A DNA stretch of 64,000 bases from Salipaludibacillus neizhouensis (GCF_002886185.1 NZ_KZ614146.1:1259699-1323698); one strand, 5' to 3'. Shown: positions 1-8,743, counted from the stretch's first letter. Program-made: numbers and translations. The notes: a model not told the origin generated them from the sequence alone.

Positions 1-60
1 TCTTCCCGTTTCTTATCATAAAACGCTCGTAATCTCTTATTACGTGGAAGGATTTCATCG

Positions 61-285
61 TTTTAGTACCTAATCCCTATCGATTATATCTTCAACAAAC
101 AGGCGCAATTCTGTAATAAGAATTGCGCTTTTTCTATGTGACTAGGGGCATATTGTGGAAGATCAGTATAATTTTTTATCAGAAAATCATTACAAATAAA
201 AGTGATAATTGGAAAATTTATGTTAACATGATAATAGAAAATATAAGAATTTGTGAAACTTTTTCACTTAAACTATATTATTTTG
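61..285 (+). repeat. Array repeat copy R1 (terminator plus promoter unit)
   Basis: This is a nearly complete copy of the interspersed repeat. It opens with TTTTAGTACCTAATCCCTAT. A perfect 10-bp stem follows (GCGCAATTCT at 103-112 with AGAATTGCGC at 119-128, loop GTAATA), then TTTTT, which looks like a rho-independent terminator. Next come the box AGGGGCATATTGTGGAAGA, an extended -10-like sequence (TTTATGTTAACATGATAAT near 218-236) and a small GTGAAA/TTTCAC hairpin near 254-268. It lies directly upstream of the truncated phosphatase and could supply its promoter. Confidence 0.85.
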
Positions 286-296
286 GAGTGGTGGTA

Positions 297-470
297 TTGA
301 ATAAAATATACGTTGTAAGACATAGTGAAGCTGAAGGACAATCACCAGATTCCCAACTTACCGAAAGAGATTTTAAACAGGCTAGGGAATTAGCTGATTT
401 CTTTTACGAAGTAAAGGTTGACCGAATTATTTCTAGTCCAATTGAACTAGAAATTCTTAATGAATGGTAA
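297..470 (+). pseudogene. Truncated histidine phosphatase (phosphoglycerate-mutase-like) fragment
   Basis: The 57 residues encoded from a TTG start at 297 (after GGAGTGG) begin NKIYVVRHSEAEGQ. The RHSEA is the phosphate-binding RHG-type motif with the catalytic histidine of the histidine phosphatase superfamily. The segment continues through a TERDFKQARELADFF helix to an IISSP motif, which in intact enzymes leads to the substrate pocket. After IISSP the homology stops and the frame ends at 470, whereas family members are about 180-200 residues. The second catalytic histidine and the C-terminal two thirds are missing, so it should be inactive. PhzF begins 41 bases downstream, so the 3' part was probably lost by recombination or deletion. 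Confidence 0.75.
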
Positions 471-511
471 AATGATGAAAACTATCTAATTTGAACTTAG
501 GGGGAATGGGA

Positions 512-1411
512 ATGAAGTCGATAACAGTTTATCATTATGATGCTTTTAGTAAAGAACCTGACAAGGGAAATCCTGCGGGAGTAGTTTTAAACGGTGATGA
601 ATTGACAGATTTAGAAATGCAAGAGATTGCTTACAAAGTTGGCTTTAATGAGACGGCTTTTCCAGTTAAATCTGATGTAGCTGACCTTAGAATTCGATTT
701 TTTACACCAGGTCATGAAATGAATTTATGTGGTCATGCAACAATGGCAACTATTTATGCTTTAAAAAGTAAAGGGTTATTGGGAGATAAAACAGAGATAA
801 CAATTGAAACAAACGCTGGCATTCTACCGATTAAAATTAACACATCTGTCGATAGTGAAATATTTATAACGATGAAACAGGCTTCTCCCCAATTCAAGGA
901 ATTCACAGGTTCAAAAGAACAATTGGCCAACTCAATAGGATTAAAGGAATCAGACCTTCATGCTGATTTACCTATCCTTTATGGAAGTACAGGTACTTGG
1001 ACTTTGCTAATACCGATAAAACAACTTGATACTTTTCAAAAAATGGTACCGAATCATAAGCAATTCCCTGAAATTTTAAAGGAAATGCCTAAATCATCTG
1101 TTCATCCTTTTTGTCTGGAAACATACGATTCAAAAGCTGATATGCACGCTCGGCACTTCTCTTCACCCTATTCAGGTACTATTGAAGATGCAGTAACTGG
1201 TACTGCATCAGGGGTAATGGGGGCTTTTTATGCAAAATACATAGAAAATAGTTTTATAGAACCTCTGAATCTTATAGTTGAACAAGGTCATGAAATTGAA
1301 AAAGATGGTCGGGTTGTAGTACATGTTTCAAAAAATAGTGAATCATTTGATGTTCAAATTACTGGAAATGCAATTTATGTTAAAGATTTTCAAGTTTTGT
1401 TAGAAAACTAA
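512..1411 (+). CDS. PhzF family phenazine biosynthesis-like isomerase/epimerase
   Basis: The protein is 299 residues if translation starts at the ATG at 512, seven bases after GGGGGA. TTG 491 and ATG 506 are possible alternatives. It shows the PhzF/diaminopimelate-epimerase fold signatures: an N-terminal GNPAGVV loop, the GFNETAF segment with the catalytic glutamate, the [14 protein letters not shown] block and a C-terminal [10 protein letters not shown] phosphate-like loop. Length is normal for the family (about 260-300). Family members isomerise small acids, but the substrate cannot be read from the sequence and no phenazine genes are nearby, so a role in phenazine synthesis is unlikely. 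It stands as a single-gene unit between repeat copies R1 and R2. Confidence 0.9.
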   Translation: MKSITVYHYDAFSKEPDKGNPAGVVLNGDELTDLEMQEIAYKVGFNETAFPVKSDVADLRIRFFTPGHEMNLCGHATMATIYALKSKGLLGDKTEITIETNAGILPIKINTSVDSEIFITMKQASPQFKEFTGSKEQLANSIGLKESDLHADLPILYGSTGTWTLLIPIKQLDTFQKMVPNHKQFPEILKEMPKSSVHPFCLETYDSKADMHARHFSSPYSGTIEDAVTGTASGVMGAFYAKYIENSFIEPLNLIVEQGHEIEKDGRVVVHVSKNSESFDVQITGNAIYVKDFQVLLEN

Positions 1412-1440
1412 GAGTTTGTAAATTTATACACTTAAACAAA

Positions 1441-1601
1441 GGGGTGCGTTTCTTCAACAAGCAAGTTTTTTGTATAGGGCCAGTTTGTTAAAGAGTAGTT
1501 CCAAAGTTTTTGAAATTAAATTGGTAAATTTATGTTAAAATGATAATAGAAAATGTGAGAATTTGTGAAATTTTTCACTTAAACTCCCTCAGTGTGATTG
1601 T
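1441..1601 (+). repeat. Array repeat copy R2 (terminator stem deleted)
   Basis: The copy begins GGGGTGCGTTTCTTCAACAA, jumps straight to TATAGGGCCAGTTTGTTAAA and so lacks the GCGCAATT terminator stem. It then has TTGAAATTAAATTGG, an extended -10 TGTTAAAAT and the GTGAAATTTTTCAC hairpin. It ends in TTAAACTCCCTCAGTGTGAT, a string that also occurs at 8946 in front of copy R4. The IS110 element begins immediately after, so the insertion probably occurred in or beside this repeat. Confidence 0.8.
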
Positions 1602-1620
1602 TATATCTCTTGAATGCTCA

Positions 1621-1941
1621 CTTATTCGCAGGATTCCATAACCCTTCATAAGGGACCAGCGGAGGAATGGAATGAGTGATGATGGTTAAGGCTACATGAA
1701 GGCGTGCTCGAATAAAGGAGTTAGATGAAACTCCATTTTTTACCATATACTGCACGTATTCTCCACGCCGCCCCTGGAGGCTAGCCCTCCCATGTCTCAA
1801 CGGGTCTTATAAAATAAGCCCTCTCATTCCTTCGTCACGCCTATCCAAGGGGTGGAGGCCGGTTTTGCTATAGGTATGGGTCATAGCCCTTTTGTTTAAG
1901 TCATCCAGTACTCCGTGCTTTCTTTGGATCCTGCGAATAAG
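1621..1941 (-). ncRNA. Candidate IS110/IS1111 bridge RNA region
   Basis: This non-coding stretch lies downstream of the transposase. It is bounded by inverted copies of CTTATTCGCAGGAT (1621-1637 and 1926-1941). Inside are several short perfect stem-loops: CCCTT/AAGGG near 1641-1653, GGAGTT/AACTCC at 1717-1734, GGAGG/CCTCC at 1776-1790 and GCTAT/ATAGC at 1867-1887. Bridge RNAs from IS110 non-coding ends carry loops that pair with donor and target DNA. Those loops were not assigned here, so the call rests on position and fold potential. A 60-residue reading frame on the minus strand here has no recognisable similarity. Confidence 0.45.
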
Positions 1942-1998
1942 CCAACATTCAAATTTTTAATAAGGTAATTAGGGTATAAAATAAATCTGTCTTCGTCA

Positions 1999-3273
1999 TT
2001 ATGCAGCTATAGAAGTTGAAGGTTGTACTTTTTCTGGGCAATAGGATTCATTGCGACGGGCCATGCTTACCAATATTCTTGCTAGTTTACCGATCAATTT
2101 CATGATAGATTTCATCCCCTTCATTTTCTTAACATGAATATTATTGTAGTGAAGATCTTTGAACTCAGGGTTGTTCATGACAAGACTCATGGTTGCTAAG
2201 TAAAGAAAGCGCCGTAGGCGGGATCTTCCTCGTTTAGAGATCACCACTTTTCCATTCCACTTACCAGAACTTGCCTCTACTAGATGTAAACCTGCATGTC
2301 GCAATAAAGCATTCCCATGGGCGAATCCACTTAGATCACCAGCTTCACCTAATATGCCAGAAAGTGAGATTTGACTAATACCTTTCATGGCCAGTAGTTT
2401 CATAGCGAAAGGGATTTGGTTCAAGCACTCCGTGACTTCCTGTTCAACTCTTTCGAGTTGTATGGAAGCAAGATCGTATTCCTCTAGCAATTGTGATAAG
2501 TGAAAGGTGTACGCATCAAGTGCTGTCTGGCTCCCGATAGATTCTTTAGCCAATTCACTTAGTAGACGGGCTTTTCGGAACCCAGGCTGTCTTTTCATGG
2601 TGGATCTCCAACCTTGAACAATGTCTTCCGGAGATAAGCTTTTAAGTTCTCCTGGAGTAGGAAATAACCGAAGTGTGGCAATGGCTCCTTTACATGTCAC
2701 GTTTTTGAAAACTTCTCGCAACTCAGGGAAGACGACATCTACCCAGCGATTGATTTGGTTCACAGAACTGACCAGTCGTTTGACAACAACGTCTCGATTC
2801 GACATCAATACTTGGAGCTTTTCGAAGGATTCAGGCGTCTTGTAAATGAAGGCATAGTAGCCGTTTTTGACCATATCAGCGATGACGAGTGCATCTTTTT
2901 TATCACTCTTTGATTGAGTATTATCCCTATTTTCTTTATTTCTTTTGACTAAATAAGGGTTGACTGTGACAGCCTCAATGGTTTGATTTAATAACCATTT
3001 AGACAAGTTCGTCCAGTAATGTCCCGTTGGTTCCATCCCAACGATCGTAGATTGTAAGTTGTTTTTACGTTTTAACTCGTTGATCCAAACTTTTAACCTA
3101 TGAAATCCATCCTCATTATTTTCAAAGGATAGGGGATCACCTACAACAATACCGCGGAAATTCACTGCACGAGCCACATGAATATGTTGGGCAATATCAA
3201 CACCAACAACGAGATGACTGTCTGAAATTCTTTCAATCAATTGATTTTGTTTGTTTTGCATTTTATACTTCAT
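1999..3273 (-). CDS. IS110-family transposase, DEDD type
   Basis: The 424-residue protein has the N-terminal RuvC-like DEDD domain with VGVDIAQH (D26), GMEPTGHYW (E81) and KSDKKDA (D124, D127). The C-terminal Transposase_20 domain has a helix-hairpin-helix-like MKGISQISLSGILGE segment and the GRSRLRR block with the serine used in IS110 recombination. Both catalytic parts look intact and full length, so the enzyme may be active. IS110 recombinases act with a bridge RNA from the element's own non-coding end. The gene reads against the neighbouring array genes and shares only family-level similarity with the second IS110 transposase at 23.5 kb, so the two insertions are independent. Confidence 0.95.
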   Translation of the reverse strand: MKYKMQNKQNQLIERISDSHLVVGVDIAQHIHVARAVNFRGIVVGDPLSFENNEDGFHRLKVWINELKRKNNLQSTIVGMEPTGHYWTNLSKWLLNQTIEAVTVNPYLVKRNKENRDNTQSKSDKKDALVIADMVKNGYYAFIYKTPESFEKLQVLMSNRDVVVKRLVSSVNQINRWVDVVFPELREVFKNVTCKGAIATLRLFPTPGELKSLSPEDIVQGWRSTMKRQPGFRKARLLSELAKESIGSQTALDAYTFHLSQLLEEYDLASIQLERVEQEVTECLNQIPFAMKLLAMKGISQISLSGILGEAGDLSGFAHGNALLRHAGLHLVEASSGKWNGKVVISKRGRSRLRRFLYLATMSLVMNNPEFKDLHYNNIHVKKMKGMKSIMKLIGKLARILVSMARRNESYCPEKVQPSTSIAA

Positions 3274-3425
3274 ATAGAGCTTCCTCCTTAGAATGATTTG
3301 TGTTCGTGTCTATAATCATTTTACTGAGGGGCTCTTTTTTTATCAAACCTGATAAATAACGATCTACAGGAATGCTAAAGGGGAGTTTAGATTAAGTATA
3401 TAAAAAGGAAAAGGGGGATAACAAA

Positions 3426-4253
3426 ATGCTAACAGAAAAAGTTCATATTGCCGTACCAACAGCTTTTTTTGAAGATGAATCTTTAAATGTCCAAGGGACA
3501 ATAAGCCATATAAGAGACCTGTATAAACAAGGAGTAAAATCTGTTCTTGTCTCTGGAACTACTGGAGAACAGCATAGTCTAAACCTCCAAGAGAAAATTG
3601 AAATAATAAACGGTTTAGAACTGGAAGAAGAACTGATTAGTAATATGGAAATTTTATTTGGTGTGGCTTCAATTAGACAGAAAGAGGCAGAGGAATTAGC
3701 TGAAAAGATTCGATACACAAAAATATCCGGTATCATGCTTGGGTATCCCCCCTATGTTATACCAACACAAGAAGAAGCATTCGTTTATATAAAAAGGATT
3801 ATGGACCTTAGTAATAAACCTACAATTTTATATAACAATCCAAAAAGAACTGGATTTGATTTATCAGAGAAGAGTATTATTCAATTAAGTAAGATAGACT
3901 TAGTGGTTGGAATAAAAGATGCTGGCAATAAAGAAAAAGTTGAACGAATAAAAAAAGGTATGCATAGAAACGATTTGTATTTTTATGCTGGTGGAGAAGT
4001 GGATTTAGAAGAAAAAGTATTACATGGATATAATCGTCTTTCTTCCATTGCTGGGAATGTTTCCCCGACAGAAATAAGTCAATGGTTTCTAAAAATGCTT
4101 ATGAAGCAAAAAGTAAGTACACAAGAAAGCGAAAAAATAGAAAATATTATGGAACAAGTTTATCAAGGAAATGCTATTGTGAATCTGAAAAAAATCATTA
4201 ATCGTAAGGGTATTCCAATGGGGATTTGCAGGAGTCCAATAGGAAATATTTAA
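3426..4253 (+). CDS. DapA/NAL-family lyase (dihydrodipicolinate synthase-like)
   Basis: This 275-residue TIM-barrel lyase/aldolase starts at an ATG behind AAAGGGGGATAAC. Hallmarks are the SGTTGEQHSL pyruvate-binding loop (residues 43-52), the catalytic tyrosine in YNNPKRTG (Y136) and the Schiff-base lysine in GIKDAG (K164). Family members condense or cleave 2-oxo acids through a lysine-pyruvate imine. The protein is a little shorter than housekeeping DapA (about 290), and no lysine-pathway genes are adjacent, so a catabolic or specialised aldolase is as likely as lysine synthesis. It sits alone between the IS110 element and degenerate repeat R3, in the manner of the other array units. Confidence 0.85.
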   Translation: MLTEKVHIAVPTAFFEDESLNVQGTISHIRDLYKQGVKSVLVSGTTGEQHSLNLQEKIEIINGLELEEELISNMEILFGVASIRQKEAEELAEKIRYTKISGIMLGYPPYVIPTQEEAFVYIKRIMDLSNKPTILYNNPKRTGFDLSEKSIIQLSKIDLVVGIKDAGNKEKVERIKKGMHRNDLYFYAGGEVDLEEKVLHGYNRLSSIAGNVSPTEISQWFLKMLMKQKVSTQESEKIENIMEQVYQGNAIVNLKKIINRKGIPMGICRSPIGNI

Positions 4254-4380
4254 ATAGATAGTGAAATATTTTAGACTATATACTAAGATGTTTATCTCAT
4301 CATGTAATATGTAGGTTGCTATTTCTGAACACTTTTAATTTTCCTCACTCGATACTTTTGAACTAACGAGTTTGCATTAG

Positions 4381-4490
4381 TTCGAGAAGCTAGATGCCCT
4401 TTATACCTAAATCCTATCGATTTTTCTTCCGAAATCATGCGCAAAACTGTAATAAGAAATGCGCCCTGGAGGCATATTGTGGAGTATCTC
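4381..4490 (+). repeat. Array repeat copy R3 (degenerate)
   Basis: This diverged copy keeps TTCGAGAAGCTAGATGCCCT, CCTAAATCCTATCGAT, a weakened stem (GCGCAAAACTGTAATAAGAAATGCGC) and GGCATATTGTGGA. The promoter segment is lost. Behind it, to about 4570, lie remnants such as CTAAAGGGTGCG that resemble the lead end of another copy. It occupies most of the 399-base gap between the DapA-like gene and tetR. Confidence 0.65.
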
Positions 4491-4610
4491 TCGTATTACG
4501 CAGTAGAAAATACTGTACAGCGAGAGTCTACACTTTTTAACGACTTTGTGAAGCTAAAGGGTGCGTATATTGTTTAAGTAAATACACTATCCCCCCTAGG
4601 CTTAACACAA

Positions 4611-4645
4611 AAACAGCCTATCCATAAGGATTGGCTGTTTTTGCA
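4611..4645 (-). terminator. Rho-independent terminator of the TetR gene
   Basis: AAACAGCC (4611-4618) pairs with GGCTGTTT (4633-4640). Reading leftward on the minus strand, the stem is followed by a T run, which suits termination of the tetR transcript. Confidence 0.75.
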
Positions 4646-4652
4646 TATAAGA

Positions 4653-5273
4653 TTACCAAGTAGAACTCTGCATGTATGTTCGAATTAACTTTGTTACCGA
4701 TTTATTGTATAAGGCTTTTGCTGTTTCTAAGCTTTCGATGTGCCCTCCAAGATAGAGGTGAATCAACCCGTGTAACGATGCCCATATAACGCAGACAACT
4801 TCTTGGGGGTCTTTCTCCGCAATTAATCCTGCTTCAATCGCCTCTGTAATAACCTGAGTGAACTGCTGCAATGCTGTAGTTGTAGCATAAATACTTTCTT
4901 CCTCTGGTTTAAACTCACTAAAAGCTCCACCGAACATCAATTGATAATAGTTGGGATAGTTATAGCTGAATTCCCAATAGGCTTCACATAGAGCACGAAG
5001 ATAGTCTTCCATATTTTCCTGCCTTTTTACTGATTGGAAGGATTTTGCTAATAGTTTACAGCCTTCTAGATATAGAAGTTTAATCAAACCATCCTTTTTG
5101 TTGAATAAATTATATATAATTTTTGTCGAACATTCCATTTTCTCTGCGACTCTGCGAATAGTGACTGCGTCGGGCCCTTGTTCCTGTAAGAGCATTGCTG
5201 CAGCTTCCACAATGGTCTGTTTTAGATTTTCAGTATGCTGTAGTTTTGTTTCTTGATAGGTTTTTAAGTTCAT
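4653..5273 (-). CDS. TetR/AcrR family transcriptional regulator
   Basis: The 206-residue repressor has an N-terminal helix-turn-helix at about residues 20-65, including AVTIRRVAEKMECSTKIIYN, followed by an all-helical ligand-binding domain with WASLHGLIHLYL near the C-terminus. The ATG at 5273 is preceded by GAGGGTGAC. It is divergent from the SDR gene at 5452. Two near-identical 13-bp palindromes (GAAACNGTGTTTC) lie in the shared intergenic region, which strongly suggests autorepression and control of the dehydrogenase. The inducing ligand is unknown. A TetR paired with an SDR commonly responds to a small hydrophobic substrate (inference). Confidence 0.9.
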   Translation of the reverse strand: MNLKTYQETKLQHTENLKQTIVEAAAMLLQEQGPDAVTIRRVAEKMECSTKIIYNLFNKKDGLIKLLYLEGCKLLAKSFQSVKRQENMEDYLRALCEAYWEFSYNYPNYYQLMFGGAFSEFKPEEESIYATTTALQQFTQVITEAIEAGLIAEKDPQEVVCVIWASLHGLIHLYLGGHIESLETAKALYNKSVTKLIRTYMQSSTW

Positions 5274-5307
5274 GTGATGTCACCCTCAAATCATTCGGAT
5301 TAAAAAA

Positions 5308-5320
5308 GAAACGGTGTTTC
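5308..5320. promoter_or_regulatory. Candidate TetR operator 1
   Basis: GAAACGGTGTTTC is an imperfect palindrome (arms GAAAC/GTTTC) 35 bases upstream of the tetR start. It matches the second site at 5405-5417 in all but one central base. Confidence 0.6.
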
Positions 5321-5404
5321 CACATCTGTACTATACTGTATTCAATCTTAGCTAGTCAAATTCGTAGACATTAGTTTCCACTTGGGATACAATGATACTC
5401 ATAA

Positions 5405-5417
5405 GAAACAGTGTTTC
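5405..5417. promoter_or_regulatory. Candidate TetR operator 2
   Basis: GAAACAGTGTTTC repeats the palindrome of operator 1 and lies 35 bases upstream of the SDR start. Each gene of the divergent pair therefore has one site at the same distance from its start codon. Confidence 0.6.
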
Positions 5418-5451
5418 TGTGTTTTGATAAACAACTGAAAGGGATGATGGA

Positions 5452-6240
5452 ATGAAACAAGTTATTGACAAATGGGCTCTGATTACCGGTGCTTCATCAG
5501 GTATTGGTAAAGTATTTGCCTACGAATTGGCAGCTAAAGGGAGTCACTTGATCTTAACAGCTCGCTCGGAATCAAAACTTAATGATCTTGCTCGGAAACT
5601 AATGGAAAAATATGCTATACAAACGGAGGTAATTGTATCTGATCTGTCACAAGCAGGTGCTCCTTTAGAACTTTACCAAGAAACTATGGATCGAGGCCGC
5701 AATGTTGATATATTAGTAAATAATGCTGGCTTCGCTACACATGGATTATTAGAGAACCAGTCTTTAGAAAGAAATCATGATCAAATTATGCTGAACGTTA
5801 TGTCTCTCGTAGAGCTTACTCATTTATTCTTACCCGAGATGTTGAAGAGTAGTAATGGTGCAGTTATTAATGTGGCTTCCACAGCAGCATTCCAACCAAA
5901 CCCTTATATGGCTGTATATGGAGCAACCAAGGCTTTTGTACTCTCGTTTACACAGGCGTTATGGGAGGAAAACCGCAATCGGGGTGTTCAATTCCTTACT
6001 TTGTGTCCAGGGTCAACAGAAACAGGCTTCTTTGAAAGTGTAGGCACTAATGATGCAGTAGTAGGAAAGAAGGCTAGTCCCAAGCAGGTCGTAGATGTTG
6101 CACTTCAATCACTTGGGACTCGTCGATCTTATGTGGTTGTAGGGCGTCTGAACAATCTGGTTTCTCAAATAAATCGCTTTGTTCCAAAAAAAGTAATGCT
6201 ACAGGCAGTCAGCGGTTTGATACGCCCAGCAAGTAAGTAG
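5452..6240 (+). CDS. Short-chain dehydrogenase/reductase (SDR, classical)
   Basis: This 262-residue Rossmann-fold oxidoreductase has the TGASSGIG cofactor loop (residues 12-19), the structural NNAG (90-93) and the catalytic S143, Y156 and K160 in the AVYGATKAF context. The ARSESKL stretch after beta-2 suggests preference for NADP(H). The C-terminal RRSYVVVGRLNN segment resembles the DltE/YqjQ-like SDR subgroup acting on lipid-like or bulky substrates. The ATG follows AAAGGGATGATGG. It is divergent from the TetR regulator and shares its operator region, so it is probably induced by its substrate. The exact substrate cannot be assigned. Confidence 0.9.
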   Translation: MKQVIDKWALITGASSGIGKVFAYELAAKGSHLILTARSESKLNDLARKLMEKYAIQTEVIVSDLSQAGAPLELYQETMDRGRNVDILVNNAGFATHGLLENQSLERNHDQIMLNVMSLVELTHLFLPEMLKSSNGAVINVASTAAFQPNPYMAVYGATKAFVLSFTQALWEENRNRGVQFLTLCPGSTETGFFESVGTNDAVVGKKASPKQVVDVALQSLGTRRSYVVVGRLNNLVSQINRFVPKKVMLQAVSGLIRPASK

Positions 6241-6367
6241 AAGAATACGGGTAACATTAAATAGAAGTGAATGGATAAAGAATAGGGGAGTAATGTGGAA
6301 TAAAAAGGTCGTCAATCGTGTAGTGTAGTAGTACAAGGATACTGGTAATTGAATAGCCCTCTAAAGA

Positions 6368-6396
6368 GACGATTGCTTTCATAGTAATCGTCTTTC
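6368..6396 (+). terminator. Terminator after the SDR unit
   Basis: GACGATT (6368-6374) pairs with AATCGTC (6386-6392) and is followed by TTTCGT, about 130 bases downstream of the SDR stop. Confidence 0.5.
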
Positions 6397-6552
6397 GTAT
6401 TTGAGTTTATACTATTAGGAGAATCGATTACATGGCTAACGATTGTTATAGCGATTATTGTTGTGACATGTTTGATGATTGGAAAAAATACACCTGTGAG
6501 AAAGAAAGAGTCAGATTATAACAATAGTGTTCTTCATGATAGAAGTAGATGA
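6388..6552 (+). pseudogene. Remnant of a small single-span membrane protein
   Basis: An open frame ending at the TGA at 6550 encodes a hydrophobic helix (WLTIVIAIIVVTCLMIG) followed by a basic tail (KNTPVRKKE), typical of a small membrane protein. No ATG, GTG or TTG opens the frame. The ATG at 6432, which follows an AGGAG, is in a different frame. The N-terminus has probably been lost. Apart from this and the terminator, nothing else was recognised between 6241 and 6605. Confidence 0.35.
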
Positions 6553-6605
6553 TTTTTATATAAGGTAAAATTAAAACCGCCCTTTCTAACCGACGAATAC
6601 TTACT

Positions 6606-7457
6606 TTATAGTTTATTCTTATTAATTTTTTCAATAAAGGATGATAAACCCTTATTAGTTGCTAAATCTTTGCGTCTAACAAGATGTGTTTCCATAAGTC
6701 GATAATCTTCTGGCAGAGGGGTTGAGTTGAATTCTATTTCTTGGGTTTTATTAATTACTGATACAGGAAGAACTGCTGAAGCCAATCCCGACTTCACACA
6801 ATTTAACAAAGTGTCTAAGGTACTAACTTCTATAAAGTTAGTTGGTTTTTCCCCGTTACTGTCTAACCAATCAACTAAAACCTTTCTAAATGGGCATCCT
6901 TCGGGAAATACTGCCCAAGTCTTTGATGTCTGTTCAGCCTTCACTCCTCTTTTAGTAACTAGACTAACTACATCTTGAATCGTATATTCGATTTCAAACA
7001 AATTAGTCTGTGTTTGGCCTGTTATAAATGCAGCATCAAGCTTGTATTTCTGGATCATCTCTAATAATTTTGGTGATGTTCCTGTTATTAACGAAATCGA
7101 TACATTTGGATGCTGTTTTTGGAAATCAGAAAGTATATTCATAAATTTATTTGAGGCAAGAGTCTCAACAACTCCAATAGCTAACTTCCCCCCAAAGTTT
7201 TCAGCTTCTCGAACAGCAAAAATTGCTTCTTCAACCCGTTTATTAATGGAAGCTGCATGTTCATAAAAAATCAAGCCTCTTTCAGTTAAACTAACTCCTT
7301 TAGGGTGTCTATTAAATAGAGTAACCTCTAGTTCAGATTCCAGTTTTTTAATTCGATTGGTGATATTAGACTGTACATAGCCTAATTTGTCTGCTCCCTT
7401 AGAAAAATTTTCCTGATCAGCTACAGTTAGGAAAACTTTTAAATCAGTTAACTCCAT
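6606..7457 (-). CDS. LysR family transcriptional regulator
   Basis: The 283-residue protein starts at the ATG at 7457, preceded by AAGGAG. The winged helix-turn-helix runs from MELTDLKVFLTVADQENFSK to about residue 60 and contains the SNITNRIKKLE recognition helix. The effector domain (about 90-280) has the usual two-lobe periplasmic-binding-like fold and the VSLVTKRGVKA segment. The arrangement resembles CzcR/YwbI-type LysR proteins. It is divergent from the flavin oxidoreductase at 7575 with a 117-base gap, the usual layout for a LysR activator controlling its neighbour. The coinducer is unknown. Confidence 0.9.
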   Translation of the reverse strand: MELTDLKVFLTVADQENFSKGADKLGYVQSNITNRIKKLESELEVTLFNRHPKGVSLTERGLIFYEHAASINKRVEEAIFAVREAENFGGKLAIGVVETLASNKFMNILSDFQKQHPNVSISLITGTSPKLLEMIQKYKLDAAFITGQTQTNLFEIEYTIQDVVSLVTKRGVKAEQTSKTWAVFPEGCPFRKVLVDWLDSNGEKPTNFIEVSTLDTLLNCVKSGLASAVLPVSVINKTQEIEFNSTPLPEDYRLMETHLVRRKDLATNKGLSSFIEKINKNKL

Positions 7458-7574
7458 AACATTCTCCTTATCACTTTTATTGATGGATATATCATTTTTA
7501 ATCATTTTACTAAATACCAACCCCAATGTAAACTTTTAATTGCAAGCAAATAAAAAAACAGGAGTGTTTTGATT

Positions 7575-8669
7575 ATGTCAAAGTATACTAATCTTTTTTC
7601 CGAATTTATGATTGGTTCATTGGAGTTATCAAATAGATCGGTAGTATCTCCAATGACTAGAACAAGTGCTCAACCGAACGGGTTAGCTAATGAAAGAATG
7701 GTCCAATATTATTCACGTTTTGCAAGAGGTGGATTTTCTTTAATAATTACAGAAGGTACTTATCCTGATTTGACACATGGGCAAGCGTATGAAAATCAAC
7801 CCGGAATAGCATCTGAAGAACAAGCTGCTGCATGGAAACCAGTGGTAGATGCTGTTCATAATGAAGGAGGAAAAATCTTTCTACAAATTCAACATGCAGG
7901 AGCAATTGTTCAATACAATCGATATACGAACTATTCATTAGCTCCCTCTGCCGTTAAGCCAAAAGGAGAAAAACTTAAAGCCCATGGGGGGAGTGGCGAT
8001 TATTCACTACCAAAAGAAATAAGTAAAAAAGAAATGGAGGCAGTTATTGAGAGTTTTGCCAATGCTGCATTAAGAGCCAAGAATATTGGTTTTGATGGTA
8101 TTGAAGTCCATGGAGCCAATGGATATTTATTAGATCAATTTCATACGGACTATACAAATCTTCGTGAAGACGAATTTGGTGGGACACCTGAAAATCGTGT
8201 ACGGCTAAGTGTTTTAGTGTTGAAAGCTATTCGAAATAAAGTGGGTAACAATTTTGTTGTGGGTATACGTGTCTCTCAAGGTAAAGTAAATGATTTCTAT
8301 CATAAATGGAAAGGAAAAGAGGATGAAGCAAAAATAATCTTTGAGAATCTAGCCTCAGCTAGCCTAGATTATATACACACAACAGAATTTGAAGCAGATA
8401 AACCAGCGTTTGGAGAGCACAGTCATACACTTGCTAGCCTAGCCAAAAAATACGGAAATGTACCTGTAATTGCAAATGGGCAGTTAGGAGAACCCGAAAC
8501 AGCAGAAAAAATGATAGGTAACAGAGAAACTGATTTTGTTGCAATAGGAACTAGTGCTCTAGCTAACCCTGATTGGCCAAACAAAGTAAAAGATAATCAA
8601 ACATTATCTAAGTTTGATCATCGCGTATTGGATCCAATTGCAGTAATAAGAGAAGAAGAAACTTATTAG
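7575..8669 (+). CDS. Old yellow enzyme-type NADH:flavin oxidoreductase
   Basis: This 364-residue single-domain FMN-dependent ene-reductase is counted from the ATG at 7575. TTG 7569 is an alternative start. It has the SPMTR flavin loop near the N-terminus, QIQHAGA around residue 105, FDGIEVHGANGYLLDQF with the substrate- and flavin-contacting His/Asn region, and FGGTPENR. There is no C-terminal iron-sulfur or FAD domain, so it belongs with YqjM/OYE-like proteins and not 2,4-dienoyl-CoA reductases. It would reduce activated C=C bonds or electrophiles in the cytoplasm. The divergent LysR regulator suggests induction by an electrophilic substrate (inference). Confidence 0.9.
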   Translation: MSKYTNLFSEFMIGSLELSNRSVVSPMTRTSAQPNGLANERMVQYYSRFARGGFSLIITEGTYPDLTHGQAYENQPGIASEEQAAAWKPVVDAVHNEGGKIFLQIQHAGAIVQYNRYTNYSLAPSAVKPKGEKLKAHGGSGDYSLPKEISKKEMEAVIESFANAALRAKNIGFDGIEVHGANGYLLDQFHTDYTNLREDEFGGTPENRVRLSVLVLKAIRNKVGNNFVVGIRVSQGKVNDFYHKWKGKEDEAKIIFENLASASLDYIHTTEFEADKPAFGEHSHTLASLAKKYGNVPVIANGQLGEPETAEKMIGNRETDFVAIGTSALANPDWPNKVKDNQTLSKFDHRVLDPIAVIREEETY

Positions 8670-8743
8670 TAGGAAATTGAATAGTCAAACTTAATGTATG
8701 GTACTCCAATACGGGTATCCTTCAAACAAGAGGTGGATAAAAA

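Larger units (their letters stand above)
1603..3340 (-). mobile_element. IS110-family insertion sequence, copy 1
   Basis: The element comprises one transposase on the minus strand and about 390 bases of structured non-coding DNA on its 3' side (1603-1998). Boundaries are estimates, because IS110 elements lack classical terminal inverted repeats and make little or no target duplication. The left limit is placed where repeat R2 stops matching other copies. The right limit is before the leader of the DapA-like gene. A long non-coding tail downstream of the transposase is the arrangement known for the IS1111 subgroup. Confidence 0.7.

Noticed and set aside
512-1411. Phenazine biosynthesis
   Set aside because: PhzF-like proteins are widespread isomerases, and no other phenazine genes are in the window.
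1618-1800. 60-residue open frame on the minus strand next to IS110 copy 1
   Set aside because: No recognisable protein, and it lies in the structured non-coding tail of the element, which explains it better.
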